Shown here: piece by piece, positions 46,347 through 57,105 of the stretch
How positions within the stretch are numbered: position 1 is the stretch's first letter
Layout: every line of letters begins with the position of its first letter
NCBI RefSeq assembly: GCF_900167435.1
Contig: NZ_FUWS01000007.1
Location: forward strand, 225,522-289,521
Direction: 5' to 3'
Origin: Marinactinospora thermotolerans DSM 45154
Lineage (GTDB): Bacteria > Actinomycetota > Actinomycetes > Streptosporangiales > Streptosporangiaceae
DNA length: 64,000 nucleotides
Notes under the pieces: model-generated
The model's input: the letters and a program-made list of their open reading frames with translations, nothing else
Told to the model about the DNA's origin: nothing
Database searches by the model: none
Made by a program: the position numbers and the translations under genes

Positions 46347-46682
46347 ATGTACAGCATGTTCCTCGCCACGGGCGCGGCCGCATCCGGTGCCATCGCCCAG
46401 GCCGCCCCTTCCTGGGGCGACGGCCCGCCCTTGTTCCTGCACGCCTTCGGAGGCACCATGTTCCTGTTGTTCCTGCTGATCGGACTGGTCGTGTTCCTGT
46501 CCGTCCGCCGCCATGGGGGCCGCCCGCCGTGGGCCCGTCCGGCCGCCGAACCTCCCGAGACCAGCGCGAAACGGATGCTGGCCGAACGGTTCGCGCGCGG
46601 CGAGTTGAGCGTCGAGGAGTTCATGGAGCGTGCCAGCGCGCTCAACTGGACCCCCGGTTCCCCGCCCAAGGGCCGGCGTTGA
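46347..46682 (+). CDS. Small SHOCT-domain membrane protein
   Basis: A 111-residue protein with a membrane segment at ~36-55 (GGTMFLLFLLIGLVVFLSV) and a C-terminal SHOCT motif (AKRMLAERFARGELSVEEFMERASAL). The first ~25 residues are also hydrophobic and could be a second segment or signal peptide. SHOCT modules are small oligomerisation units. It diverges from the two-component system, which probably controls it. Confidence 0.82.
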   Translation: MYSMFLATGAAASGAIAQAAPSWGDGPPLFLHAFGGTMFLLFLLIGLVVFLSVRRHGGRPPWARPAAEPPETSAKRMLAERFARGELSVEEFMERASALNWTPGSPPKGRR

Positions 46683-46694
46683 ACACTGCGGCTC

Positions 46695-46738
46695 CGCTCC
46701 CCCGCCCCGCGGGCCGAGGCCCGCGGGGCGGGGGAGCG
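46695..46738 (+). terminator. Terminator after the SHOCT gene
   Basis: A perfect 19-bp stem (46695-46713 with 46720-46738) and a 6-base loop. It starts 13 bases past the stop codon and is the longest perfect hairpin in the window. Confidence 0.87.
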
Positions 46739-46948
46739 ATCGGGCGCCACCCGGACCGGGTGCCCCCATGGTCAGGGCCGGTCCGCCGCCTGTGGGCGGT
46801 GATCGAGCCGGGTCCACGCCGGCACCGGTCGCCTCGGCCCTGCCCCTCCGTCCTCTCCGGGCGGGTCCGGCGCCGCCCACGGGACTTCCCACCGCGCGGT
46901 CGGACCCATCCGGGCCCTCCCTCGGTCGGCCGTGAACGCACCGGCGTC

Positions 46949-47782
46949 TCAGGACCCCCGAACCTCGATCGACGCGGCGTAGTCGGCGAAGTCCCGGGGC
47001 TCTCGGCCCAGCGCCCGCTGGACACCATCGGCGAGATAGGCGTTCGCTCCACGCCGGATCCTGCCGAACAGCATGATGAACTGTTCGATCTCCTCGGCCG
47101 CGACGCCCCTGCGCGCCATCTCCTTCGCGTACTCCTCCTCCGTCACCGGGACGTAGCCGATGTCCCGGCCCGTCGCCCGCGCGATCTCCGCCACCGCGTC
47201 GCCGAAGGACAGCAGGCGCGGCCCGGTCAGCTCGTAGGCCTGCCCCGCGTGACCGTCATCGAGGAGCGCGGCCACCGCCACCTCGGCGATGTCCTCGGCG
47301 TCGATGAAGGGATCCAACCCGTCTCCGGTCGGCTGGCGCAGCTCCCCCGCCGCGATCCCCTCGGCCATGAACCACGCCTCCGTGAAGTTCTGCGAGAACC
47401 AGCTCGGCCGCAGCAGCGTCCACTCCGCACCGGAGTCCTGTACGGCCTGTTCGACCGTGAGGAGCGCGGGATCCCCTATCATCCACAGGTCCCGCGACGA
47501 CAACAGCACCAGCCTGCGCGCTCCGCCGTCCACCGCGAGCCGGGCGAAGGCCCGCATCCGCTCCGCGGCGTCGGCACTCTGCGCATCGACCAGGTAGACC
47601 GCCTCCACCCCCGCCAGCGCCGGTTCCCAGGTCTCCTCGTCGTACCAGTCGAACCTGTGGCCGCCCGAGCGCGAGGCGGGGCGGGGGCGTGCGCCACGGC
47701 GGCGCAGCGCCTCGGTCACACGGCGGCCGGTCTTGCCGCTGCCGCCCAGGACGAGCACGTCCGTGTTCGGTGTTTTCGTCAT
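46949..47782 (-). CDS. NmrA-like NAD(P)-binding oxidoreductase
   Basis: A 277-residue atypical short-chain dehydrogenase/NmrA-type protein. The dinucleotide motif VLVLGGSGKTGRRVTEAL is at ~9-26. Substrate-side features include LVLLSSRDLWM and TLLRPSWFSQNFTEAWF, as in QorB and NmrA homologues. ATG 47782 is followed by MTKTPNTDVLVLGG. It diverges from an AraC regulator with an 81-bp gap, a common pairing in actinomycetes, so expression is likely AraC-dependent. Confidence 0.92.
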   Translation of the reverse strand: MTKTPNTDVLVLGGSGKTGRRVTEALRRRGARPRPASRSGGHRFDWYDEETWEPALAGVEAVYLVDAQSADAAERMRAFARLAVDGGARRLVLLSSRDLWMIGDPALLTVEQAVQDSGAEWTLLRPSWFSQNFTEAWFMAEGIAAGELRQPTGDGLDPFIDAEDIAEVAVAALLDDGHAGQAYELTGPRLLSFGDAVAEIARATGRDIGYVPVTEEEYAKEMARRGVAAEEIEQFIMLFGRIRRGANAYLADGVQRALGREPRDFADYAASIEVRGS

Positions 47783-47863
47783 ATCCACAGCCAAACAGCG
47801 CGAACCCGGACGATCCATGGGCGGATATCTCATTTCAATGTCCAGGCGTCTAAGGTCGTCGGT

Positions 47864-48808
47864 ATGGACGTGCTCACCGACCTCCTCTACGACCTGAACG
47901 CGCGCGGAGCGGTATTCGACCACTCCGCGCTGACGCCCCCGTGGTCGCTCCGGTTCCTCGGCGAGACCCCGCTCACCCTGGTGGCATCGCTGCGCGGTCA
48001 GGGGTGGATCGTGCCCGACGACACCGCACCGGTACCGATCGGTTCCGGTGATGTCGCGATCGTGGTGGGCCCCCGTCCCTGGACGGTCGCCGACACCGTC
48101 ACCACACCACCGCGGTTCCTGGTCCGTGGTGACGGTTCCTGCCTCGCCGTGGAGGGCGAAGAGGCCCCCGGCGCCCCGGACCGCGACCACCGTGCCCCAC
48201 CGGACACCGAAGACCCCGCGGTGCTGCTCATCGGTTCCTGCCGGCTGCGTGAGGAGCTGTGCGCGTGGCTGCTGGACGCACTGCCGCGGGTCCTCGTGGT
48301 TCCTCCGGACGGCCCCCGCCCCGTCATGGACCTCATCGTCGCCGAGACCGCGCGACACGCGCCGGGGCGGCAGGTCATCCTCGACCGCCTGCTGGACCTG
48401 CTGCTAGTGAGCACCCTGCGCGAGTGGTTCGCCCGCCCCGGGGTCACCATCCCGGCCTGGTACCGGGCCCTGGACGACCCCGTGGTCGGAAGGGCGCTGC
48501 GGCTCATGCACGACGACCCCGCCCACCCCTGGACGGTGGCGGAGCTGGCCTCCCGCTCGGGGGTCTCCCGGGCCACGTTCGCCCGCCGGTTCACCGAACT
48601 GCTCGGCGAGCCGCCGATGGCCTACCTCACCGCCTGGCGCGTGTGCCTGGCCGCCGACCTGCTCACCCAGACGCAGGACACCGTGGCCACCATCGCCCGA
48701 CAGGTCGGATACGCCGACGCCTTCAGCCTGAGCGGCGCCTTCAAGCGCGTCCGCGGTGTACGCCCCAGCGAGTACCGCCTGGCCGCCCGTGCCGCGCCCG
48801 GTGAGTGA
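47864..48808 (+). CDS. AraC-family transcriptional regulator
   Basis: A 314-residue regulator. The N-terminal ~180 residues are a cupin_6-type ligand domain (FDHSALTPPWSLRF, VPIGSGDVAIVVGPRPWTVAD). The C-terminal ~100 residues carry the double helix-turn-helix (WTVAELASRSGVSRATFARRFTELLGEPPMAYLTAWRVCLAADLL, then TVATIARQVGYADAFSLSGAFKRVRGVRPSEYR). ATG 47864 is without a strong ribosome binding site. Likely regulator of the divergent NmrA-like gene. Confidence 0.93.
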   Translation: MDVLTDLLYDLNARGAVFDHSALTPPWSLRFLGETPLTLVASLRGQGWIVPDDTAPVPIGSGDVAIVVGPRPWTVADTVTTPPRFLVRGDGSCLAVEGEEAPGAPDRDHRAPPDTEDPAVLLIGSCRLREELCAWLLDALPRVLVVPPDGPRPVMDLIVAETARHAPGRQVILDRLLDLLLVSTLREWFARPGVTIPAWYRALDDPVVGRALRLMHDDPAHPWTVAELASRSGVSRATFARRFTELLGEPPMAYLTAWRVCLAADLLTQTQDTVATIARQVGYADAFSLSGAFKRVRGVRPSEYRLAARAAPGE

Positions 48809-48848
48809 AGAAGGACCCGTGAGCGTCGCGGTCGCACCCCGGCGCCGC

Positions 48849-49724
48849 TCAGGCGATATCGGTGTCGCTGTCGCGCAGGGTCGAGACGATGGTCTCGACG
48901 ACGTCCTCGCCCAGGGCGCCCTCCACCCCGGTGTGGACGTCGATGATCAGCAGGCGGGTCCCCGCGCCGTCGCCGTCGGTGGGGACCCCGACGGCGTGGA
49001 CACGGGCCGTCGCCGGGTCGCAGTCGGGATCGTCCTGGCGCACCTCGACGTCGACGACGGCGTGGTGCCCGCTCAGTCCATTGGCCGCGAACTCCTCGAC
49101 CGAGGCCGTGGAGACCTCGGGTTGTCCCGCCTCGGTGTGGTAGGAGGCGAGCGCCCATTGAAGGGCCGCCGCCTCGGTCATCTCCTCGGTGTCGGCGGAG
49201 TCGACGATGCCGCGCGCGCCCAGTTCTGCCAGCGATCGGTGGTCACAGCGGTATCCGTCGTGGTAACCGGCCGTCCCGCTCATGGAGACCTGGTCCCCCT
49301 CGGCTCCCTCCCACCCGCGGATCGTGGTGGGGGTGTCGACCGTCCAGCCGTCTCCGCCGGGGACCTCGTAGGTCAATCCCCACTTGGCCACGCGGACCGC
49401 GGTCCACCCTTCCTGAAGGGTCGTCTCGGCGGGGGCCTCCGCCGGGGGCCGTTCCTCCTCCTGGGAGGACGGGGTCTCCTCCCGTGTGGGGGCCGCGGCC
49501 TCCTGCGAGGAGCCGCCCTGCGGGGGAGAGGCGACCGCCTCCCCCGTGTCTTCGCGCAGGGTGATGACGACCACCGCGCCCGCGACGATGAGCACCGCGG
49601 CGAACACGATGGCCAGGACCGCCGCCATCATGGGGCTCACGCCCCCGGCCGCGGGGCGTCGGGGCTCGTGCGTGGCGGGCCGCTCCCAGCCACCGCCCCT
49701 CGGATCGTGTCCAGGCCAAGTCAC
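48849..49724 (-). CDS. Membrane-anchored exported protein, unknown function
   Basis: A 291-residue protein. A ~30-residue Pro/Gly-rich cytoplasmic stretch is followed by a single membrane segment (AAVLAIVFAAVLIVAGAVVVITL), then a low-complexity Glu/Pro/Ala linker (~60-100). The extracellular domain starts WTAVRVAKWGLTYEVPGGDGWTVD and contains Cys in YRCDHRS and DPDCDPATA, which may form a disulfide. I do not know the family. GTG 49724 starts it. It is convergent with the AraC gene. Confidence 0.78.
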   Translation of the reverse strand: MTWPGHDPRGGGWERPATHEPRRPAAGGVSPMMAAVLAIVFAAVLIVAGAVVVITLREDTGEAVASPPQGGSSQEAAAPTREETPSSQEEERPPAEAPAETTLQEGWTAVRVAKWGLTYEVPGGDGWTVDTPTTIRGWEGAEGDQVSMSGTAGYHDGYRCDHRSLAELGARGIVDSADTEEMTEAAALQWALASYHTEAGQPEVSTASVEEFAANGLSGHHAVVDVEVRQDDPDCDPATARVHAVGVPTDGDGAGTRLLIIDVHTGVEGALGEDVVETIVSTLRDSDTDIA

Positions 49725-49796
49725 GGCCCCGACTCTAGAGGATCGACGCGCGCCCGTTCCGCACCGGTACGGCCCGGGAGCCGGGCGGCCGGGGTC

Positions 49797-50672
49797 TCAA
49801 CCGGCGTTCAGCGCGGCCCGGGCCGCCTCCAGCGCCGTCGTCCGGTAGGCCGCACCGTACAGGCAGACGTGCACGAGCAGGGGGTGGAGCTGGTGCAACG
49901 GGACACGGGCGCGCCACCCCGAGGCCAGGGGAGCCGCCTCGTTGTAGGCGTCGCGCACCCGGTCCAGGTGGGGGAGCCCGAACAGCGACAGCATCGCGAG
50001 GTCGGTCTCGCGGTGGCCCCCGTGCGCCGCCGGATCGACGGCCACGGCGCCGTCGTCCTGCCAGATCACGTTGCCGTTCCACAGGTCGCCGTGCAGGCGC
50101 GCGGGGGGCTCCGGGGTGCCGGCCAGGTCATCGATGGCGTCGAGGACCTTCTCGACGAGCCGCACGTCGGAGGCGGTGAGCGCGCCCCGATCGGCCGCCC
50201 GCCGCAGGTAGGGCCGGACGCGCTGCTCGGCGTAGAACTCGGGCCAGGAGTCGTGGGGGGTGTTGTCCAACGGCAGCGGACCGATGTAGCCGTCCCATTC
50301 GGCGCCGAAGGAGTCCGCACCGGCCAGGTGCATCGCGGCGAGGGCGTGCCCGAAACGTTCCGCGGCCTCCGGGGAGGGGGCGCTCTCCTCCACCCAGTCC
50401 AACACCAGCATGGTGTCGTCCCAACCGGCGACCGCGGGGACCGGCGCCCCGAAGGAGCGCCTCAGCCAGCCGAGGCCGAGCGCCTCGGCCCGGAAGAGTC
50501 CGACCGGGACCCCGTCGGGGTCGTGCCCGGCGGCGGCCTTGACGAACAGTGGGGAGGCGTCGGCGCGTTCGGCCCGGTAGAGCTCCCAGGTGTGGCTGGT
50601 GCCCAGGGGGATGACGGTGGCGACGTCGCGCCCGGTGAGCCCGGCGACGCGGTCGGCGATCGAGGACGGCAC
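49797..50672 (-). CDS. Fructosamine/ketosamine kinase family protein
   Basis: A 291-residue fructosamine-3-kinase homologue. These phosphorylate sugar adducts on proteins so that they fall off. The kinase-like fold has the catalytic PPARLHGDLWNGNVIWQ and the metal Asp in AVAVDPAAHGGHRETDLAMLSLFG. Bacterial members usually act on ribulosamine or erythrulosamine. It starts ten bases after the low-molecular-weight phosphatase, a conserved pairing. Confidence 0.92.
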   Translation of the reverse strand: MPSSIADRVAGLTGRDVATVIPLGTSHTWELYRAERADASPLFVKAAAGHDPDGVPVGLFRAEALGLGWLRRSFGAPVPAVAGWDDTMLVLDWVEESAPSPEAAERFGHALAAMHLAGADSFGAEWDGYIGPLPLDNTPHDSWPEFYAEQRVRPYLRRAADRGALTASDVRLVEKVLDAIDDLAGTPEPPARLHGDLWNGNVIWQDDGAVAVDPAAHGGHRETDLAMLSLFGLPHLDRVRDAYNEAAPLASGWRARVPLHQLHPLLVHVCLYGAAYRTTALEAARAALNAG

Positions 50673-50682
50673 GGCGCCCCTC

Positions 50683-51201
50683 CTAGTGCGGGCCGAGCAG
50701 AGCGGTCAGTTCGTCGGTGAGCCCCTTGGCCGCGGCCTCGATCATGCTGAGCACCGCCGTGAAGCCGTCGTCACCCCCGTAGTAGGGGTCGGGGACCTCG
50801 GGGTTGGGCCCGACACCGGGGGCGAAGGAGCGGAACAGCCGAATCCTGCCCTCGGCGACGTCCTCGTCGGGCGCCAGGGCGCGGAGGTCGGCGAGGTTGT
50901 CGGTGTCCATCGCCAAGATGAGGTCGCGTTCGGCGAACCAGCCCGCGTCGAACTGGCGGGCGACGTGCTCGAACGTGTAACCGTGGACACGCAGCGCGGA
51001 AGCCGCGCGTTCGTCCATGGCCGAGCCGATGTGCCAGTCGCCCGTGCCCGCGCTGTCCACGGACACCTCGTTCGCCAGGCTGGCCCGCTCCAGATCTGCG
51101 AGCAGTACCTTCTCGGCCATCGGGGAGCGGCAGATGTTGCCGAGGCACACGAAGCAGATGCGGTACGGACCTTCGGGGTCACGGGGTTGGGGCAGGCTCA
51201 T
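50683..51201 (-). CDS. Low-molecular-weight protein-tyrosine-phosphatase-like protein
   Basis: A 172-residue phosphatase. The P-loop CLGNICRSP contains the C-x5-R-S signature near residue 18, and the general acid lies in PEVPDPYYGGDDGF. ATG 51201 (MSLPQPRD) is chosen over 51210. It is upstream of, and in the same operon as, the fructosamine kinase homologue. In bacteria such pairs are proposed to clear ketosamine-phosphate products, so the substrate may be a sugar phosphate, not phosphotyrosine. Confidence 0.92.
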   Translation of the reverse strand: MSLPQPRDPEGPYRICFVCLGNICRSPMAEKVLLADLERASLANEVSVDSAGTGDWHIGSAMDERAASALRVHGYTFEHVARQFDAGWFAERDLILAMDTDNLADLRALAPDEDVAEGRIRLFRSFAPGVGPNPEVPDPYYGGDDGFTAVLSMIEAAAKGLTDELTALLGPH

Positions 51202-51360
51202 GTGTCCCACGGTAACCGAGTTCCCCTCGGGAGACGGGGACCCGGCGCGGTCGGGTCCGGATCGGGGTGCTGCGCCGCCGGGTCCGGTCTCCCCGGCCGC
51301 CTTCGGACCGTGTGACGCCGTGGTTGGTCTTCTGTCGGCCCCCGCCCCTACAGTCGCCCC

Positions 51361-51900
51361 ATGGCCCTCTCACGTCGCCGCGCGATCGCGCTGGCCGTCG
51401 TCGTTCCCACCGTCCTGATCGCCCTGTTGGACGGGTGGCGGTCGTCCTTCCTGTCCTGGCCGGTGACGCTGGTCCAGGTGGCCGTGACGGTGGGGGTGGT
51501 CGTACTGCTGCTGCGCGTCGCCCTGCCGGGTGTGGCGTCCCGGGCGGCCACGATGGCCGTGTTCCTCCTCGGCTGGGGCGTGGTGGTGCTGGCCGCGGGC
51601 GCGGGCGAGGCGGTGGCCACCCTGGTGAACAACGAGTTGGCGCTGGGTGGGATCGCCGTGGGGGCGGGCACGGAGCCGTCGTTCGGGTGGTTCGCCTACA
51701 CCCCGCTCGGACCTCAGGCGCACGGCGGCCTGAGCATGGACGCCGACTACGCTTCCCCGTCCCCTTTCGCGGGTTCGCTGCTGCCCCACGGCACCGCGGC
51801 CCTCGCCCTGGGGCTGGGCTGGGTGTCGGGCGGGGCCGGCGCCCTGGCCTACGCTCGCACCGCCCACCTGGAGCGGGAGGACGGGACCGCCTCCTCCTGA
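51361..51900 (+). CDS. Four-helix membrane protein, unknown
   Basis: A 179-residue membrane protein with four predicted membrane segments: AIALAVVVPTVLIALLDGW, LVQVAVTVGVVVLLLRVAL, ATMAVFLLGWGVVVLAAGAG and AALALGLGWVSGGAGALAYA. A polar loop before the last segment is rich in Gly and Ser. It has no recognised domain. It diverges from the phosphatase gene. Confidence 0.72.
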   Translation: MALSRRRAIALAVVVPTVLIALLDGWRSSFLSWPVTLVQVAVTVGVVVLLLRVALPGVASRAATMAVFLLGWGVVVLAAGAGEAVATLVNNELALGGIAVGAGTEPSFGWFAYTPLGPQAHGGLSMDADYASPSPFAGSLLPHGTAALALGLGWVSGGAGALAYARTAHLEREDGTASS

Positions 51901-52298
51901 TCGCGCTCCCGGTGTCGTTCTCCGCGTCCGGCGGCCCGCGCGATCCGGTCCCTCATCGCCGGAGGCGTCGCCGGAACCGGGCATCGGGGCCGCGTCCGAC
52001 GCGCCCGCCCGCCGTGGCCGGACGGGCGCCCGGCACCGGCCTGGCCCCGGCGCGTCGAGGTTCGGATCCCCGGTCCCGGGCGGGGGCGCTGTTCAGTAGC
52101 GGGCCGGTGGGGGCGTCCCCGACCACCGACGGCGTCCCGTGGCCCGCGGGCGTGGACGAACGCGGTCCGGCCCGGTGGCGGCGCGCCGGACCGGACGAGC
52201 CGCGTGGGGAGCCGCCGTGTCACCGGCGCCCCGGACAGGAGAAGCGGCCGTCTCCCAGGAGGGCCCGGTCACGCCTTACCGCGGGCGGCCGGGGGTCT
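51901..52298. other. Intergenic gap without recognisable genes
   Basis: A 398-bp gap between convergent genes (membrane protein ends 51900, metQ ends 52299). Open frames are Arg/Gly/Pro-rich shadows. No hairpin as clear as elsewhere was found. The length suggests a decayed gene, but nothing can be recognised. Confidence 0.4.
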
Positions 52299-53129
52299 TC
52301 AGGACTGTCCGGAGGCCACCGGGATGACCGTGCCGCTGTACTCCTCCTCGATGAACCGGGCGACCTCCTCGGAGGTGAGGATCTCGGCGAGCTTCTGTAC
52401 CCGCGGGTCGTCCTGGTTGTCCTGGCGGGCGGCGAGGATGTTGATGTAGGGGCTGCCCTCGTAGCGTTCCAGCAGGATGGCGCTCTCGTTGGCGCTGAGG
52501 TCGGCGTCCAGGGCGTAGTTGGCGTTGACGATGGCGGCGTCGACGTCCTCGAGGGAGCGCGGGAGCTGGGCGGCGTCGATCTCGCGGAACTCCAGGTCCT
52601 TGGGGTTGTCCTCGATGTCCGCCAGGGAGAAGGAGCTCTCCTCGATCCCCTCGGCCAGGGTGATGAGCCCGCCCTCTTGGAGCAGCAGCAGCGCCCGGTA
52701 CTCGTTAGTGGGGTCGTTGGGCAGCGCGACGGTGGCGCCGTCGGGCAGCTCCTCGACCGAATCCACGGTGAAGGAGTACAGCCCCAGTGGCGGCAGGTAG
52801 ACCTCGGTCACCGGGACGAGGTCGGTGCCGCTGTTGGCGTTGTAGTCCTCCAGGAAGGGCGCGTGCTGGAACAGGTTGGCGTCGAGCTCGCCTTCGGCGA
52901 GGGCGGCGTTGGGGGCGTTGTAGTCGGCGAACTCCTGGATCTTCAGGTCGAGTCCGGCGTCGGCGGCGAGCTCGTCGCGGACGAATTCCAGGACCTCGCC
53001 GGCGGGGACGGCGGTGGCGCCGACCGTGAGGGTGTCCTCTCCCCCTCCCGCCTGTTCCGAGGGGGCGCCACAGGCCGCGAGGCCCAGGGCGACGGTGGCT
53101 CCCGTGACGGCGGCGGTGATGCGGCGCAT
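52299..53129 (-). CDS. metQ: MetQ/NlpA-family methionine-binding lipoprotein
   Basis: A 276-residue substrate-binding lipoprotein. The lipobox is LAAC with Cys20. The MetQ fold has TVGATAVPAGEVLEFVRDEL, FADYNAPNAALAEGELDANLFQHAPFL, DGATVALPNDPTNEYRALLLLQE and DAAIVNANYALDADL. It binds methionine or a related compound outside the membrane. Unlike the usual metNIQ operon, no ATPase or permease gene is adjacent. Ends with an intergenic leader containing hairpins. Confidence 0.9.
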   Translation of the reverse strand: MRRITAAVTGATVALGLAACGAPSEQAGGGEDTLTVGATAVPAGEVLEFVRDELAADAGLDLKIQEFADYNAPNAALAEGELDANLFQHAPFLEDYNANSGTDLVPVTEVYLPPLGLYSFTVDSVEELPDGATVALPNDPTNEYRALLLLQEGGLITLAEGIEESSFSLADIEDNPKDLEFREIDAAQLPRSLEDVDAAIVNANYALDADLSANESAILLERYEGSPYINILAARQDNQDDPRVQKLAEILTSEEVARFIEEEYSGTVIPVASGQS

Positions 53130-53170
53130 GGCGTTGTGCTCCCTGATGGGTCGGACGGGGATAGACGGAC

Positions 53171-53197
53171 GGCCGCCGTGGAGGAACCGCGGCGGCC
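53171..53197 (-). promoter_or_regulatory. Leader hairpin upstream of metQ
   Basis: An 11-bp stem including one G-U pair (53171-53181 with 53187-53197) and a 5-base loop, 41 bases before the metQ start on the transcript side. Confidence 0.45.
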
Positions 53198-53201
53198 GAA
53201 T

Positions 53202-53233
53202 TTCCTACTTGTCCGATCATATTTAGGTAGGAA
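53202..53233. promoter_or_regulatory. Inverted repeat in the metQ promoter
   Basis: TTCCTAC and GTAGGAA are perfect 7-base arms separated by 18 bases, in an A+T-rich patch just upstream of the leader hairpin. Its position fits a repressor site on the metQ promoter. Confidence 0.5.
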
Positions 53234-53703
53234 CAAAACGGAAACATCGGGACGAAGTGACCTTGGTCATTCCCCTACCAGCGCCGATCGTCCCCTCCGC
53301 CACCGACGCTTCCCTGATCACGGAGGGCGGCGTGGGCTCCTCGCCATCGGCGGCCCCGCATCGTGGGGTACCCGGGGCACCGGCCACCGGACGCGTCGTC
53401 GAGCGGCTCGGCGGAGGTGGTGGCGCGCCGAACACCCGTGACCGGACCGTCGTAGACGAGGCCGGCCGTCACCGGGTCCCGCCTCCACGTGCCGGTCCGG
53501 CGCGCTGCGCGGATGCCGGGCTCCCCGCCGGAGAACCGGCGCTACGACGGCGGGGCCGCGTCGCCGAGGACGCGGGCGGACCGTCCGGACCGGCGGATGT
53601 GACGGGCCGCCCAGAACTCACCGGGACGGGCGAGCCGGCCCGGACCCCGTCGCGGTGGTCGCCCATGGCGAGTCCCGCCGGGATGCGCCGGGGAGCGTCA
53701 TGT
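53234..53703. other. Intergenic region without genes
   Basis: About 470 bp of G+C-rich sequence between metQ and the response regulator terminator. Frames through it have shadow-like composition (Arg/Gly/Pro). I see no RNA gene or riboswitch consensus. Confidence 0.45.
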
Positions 53704-53726
53704 CCCGGAGGGCATCACCCTCCGGG
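53704..53726 (-). terminator. Terminator of the signalling operon
   Basis: A perfect 9-bp stem CCCGGAGGG (53704-53712) with CCCTCCGGG (53718-53726) and a CATCA loop, 15 bases past the stand-alone receiver stop codon. Confidence 0.75.
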
Positions 53727-53741
53727 CTCCGGCTCGGCGGG

Positions 53742-54184
53742 TCAGCCCCTGGGAAGCCGTACGACGGTGACGAAGAAGTCGTCGATCTGGCGCACCACGT
53801 TGATGAACTGGTCGAAATCGACCGGCTTGGCCACGTAGGCGTTGGCGTGCAGCCGGTAGCTGCGCAGGATGTCCTCTTCGGCCTCGGAGGTGGTCAAGAC
53901 CACGATCGGGATGTGGGCGAGCGTCTCGTCCTTCTTGACCTCCTCCAGCACCTCGCGCCCGTCTTTGCGGGGAAGGTTGAGGTCGAGCAGGATCAGGTGC
54001 GGACGAGGTGCGTCGGCGTACTCTCCCTCGCGGCGCAGGAAGCGCAGCGCCTCGACGCCGTCGGAGACCACGTGCAGGCGGTTGCCCACCTTGTGCTCCT
54101 CGAACGCCTCCTTGGTCATCAGGACGTCACCGGGGTCGTCCTCGACCAGCAGCACCTCTATGGGTTGCACCATCGTGACCTCGC

Positions 54185-54188
<4 letters not shown>
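53742..54188 (-). CDS. Stand-alone receiver protein (Rcp1-like)
   Basis: A 148-residue receiver domain with no output domain. Acidic pocket [14 protein letters not shown], phospho-Asp in [14 protein letters not shown], Thr-Ser in [11 protein letters not shown] and Lys in [12 protein letters not shown]. The closest pattern is the Rcp1 type that accompanies phytochrome-family kinases. ATG 54188 overlaps the kinase stop by four bases. Likely phospho-partner of the kinase upstream in the operon. Confidence 0.93.
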
Positions 54189-55839
<1,651 letters not shown>

Positions 55840-55843
<4 letters not shown>

Positions 55844-57105
55844 CCGACGTCCCCGTGCGTCACCAACAGCATGGCCACGTCGTCTTGGAGCGGTCCCCCG
55901 TTGTACCGCTCGACCTCGTCGACCAGTCGTTCGGGCAGGTCCACGATCGAGACTCCCCTGTTCAGTACGGTGCTCAACGTCCGGCCCAGTCCTTCGACGC
56001 CCAGCCGTTCGGCCCCCTCCCCGGCGTGGGCGTCGACCAGGCCGTCGGTGTAGAGCATGAGCGTGGCGCCGCGCGGGAAGGGGAACTCCTCGACCTCGTT
56101 CTCGGGTTCGGGGAACACCCCCAGCGGCGGGCGCGGCGTGGCCTTCGTCTCCACGACGGTGTCGGTGATCAGCAGCGGTGGCGGGTGGCCGAACAGGCGT
56201 ACCCGCGCCGACTCGCTGCCGGTGTCCAGGCTGACCTGGCACAGCGTCGCGTACATCTCCTCCTGCGCCCGTTCGCTGACGAGGATCTCCTCCAGCGCGG
56301 GCAGCAGCGACGTCTCGGGGACCCCTCCCATGACCAGGGCGCGCCAGGCGATGCGCAGGGAGACGCCGAGGGCGGCCTCGTCGGGGCCGTGTCCGCTGAC
56401 GTCGCCGATGATGACGTGGGTGGTGCCGTCCTTCTCGACCGCGTCGAAGAAGTCGCCGCCCACCAGGGCCCGCTTGCGTCCGGGACGGTAGAACGAGCGG
56501 TGACTGAGCGGAGAGCGTTCGAGCAGCACCTGGGGCAGCAGCCCGCGCTCCAGGCGCATGTTCTCCCGGGCGTACAGCTCGGCCTCGCGCAGTTGGCGGG
56601 CGTTCTCGTCGGAGCGCCGGCGTTCGACGGAGTAGCGCAGGCTGCGCGCCAGCAGCGACCCGTCGACCTGCCCCTTGACGAGGTAGTCCTGGGCGCCGGC
56701 GGCCACCGCCGCGGCGCCCTCGTGCTCGTCGTTGAGACCGGTCAGCACGACGACCGCGGCCGAGGAGGCGGAGGTCAGGACCTCACGCAGCAGGTCCATC
56801 CCACCGGCGTCGGGCAGGTTGAGGTCGAGCAGCACGCATCCTCGGAAGCCCGGCAGGTGCCGGCGGGCCTCCTGCAACGTGGCGACCCAGGTGATGTGAA
56901 CGCTCAGCGCGGTGTCGGCCAGCAGCTCCTCGACGAGGAAGGCGTCCTGGGGGTCGTCCTCGACGAGGAGGACGTCGACCGACTCGATGGGAGCGGCCAT
57001 GGAACGCGTCATCGCGTCACCGTCGAGGTGCCCGGCTCCCTTCGATCCCGCGGTGGGATCATCCGTCACGGCCATGGGGTCGTGTTGCGTTTCCCTAATA
57101 TCCAC
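55840..57105 (-). CDS. Receiver-PP2C (RsbU/SpoIIE-type) phosphatase
   Basis: A 421-residue protein (405-411 from the ATG at 57075). Receiver domain at ~40-155 ([43 protein letters not shown]). After a coiled linker, a PP2C/SpoIIE phosphatase starts VGGDFFDAVEKDGTTHVIIGDVSGHGPDEAAL and ends MLYTDGLVDAHAG and GGPLQDDVAMLLVTHGD with metal Asp residues intact. Such proteins dephosphorylate anti-sigma antagonists. First gene of the operon with the CHASE3 kinase and receiver; four-base overlaps link all three. Confidence 0.93.

Noticed and set aside
46529-47863. 5' extension of the AraC gene frame to 46529
   Set aside because: The true product begins at ATG 47864; the extension crosses the SHOCT gene, a terminator and antisense of the NmrA gene.
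53257-53838. 193-residue plus-strand frame upstream of the response regulator
   Set aside because: Runs into the antisense of the receiver gene, lacks a ribosome binding site and has no recognisable motif; the region holds the terminator instead.
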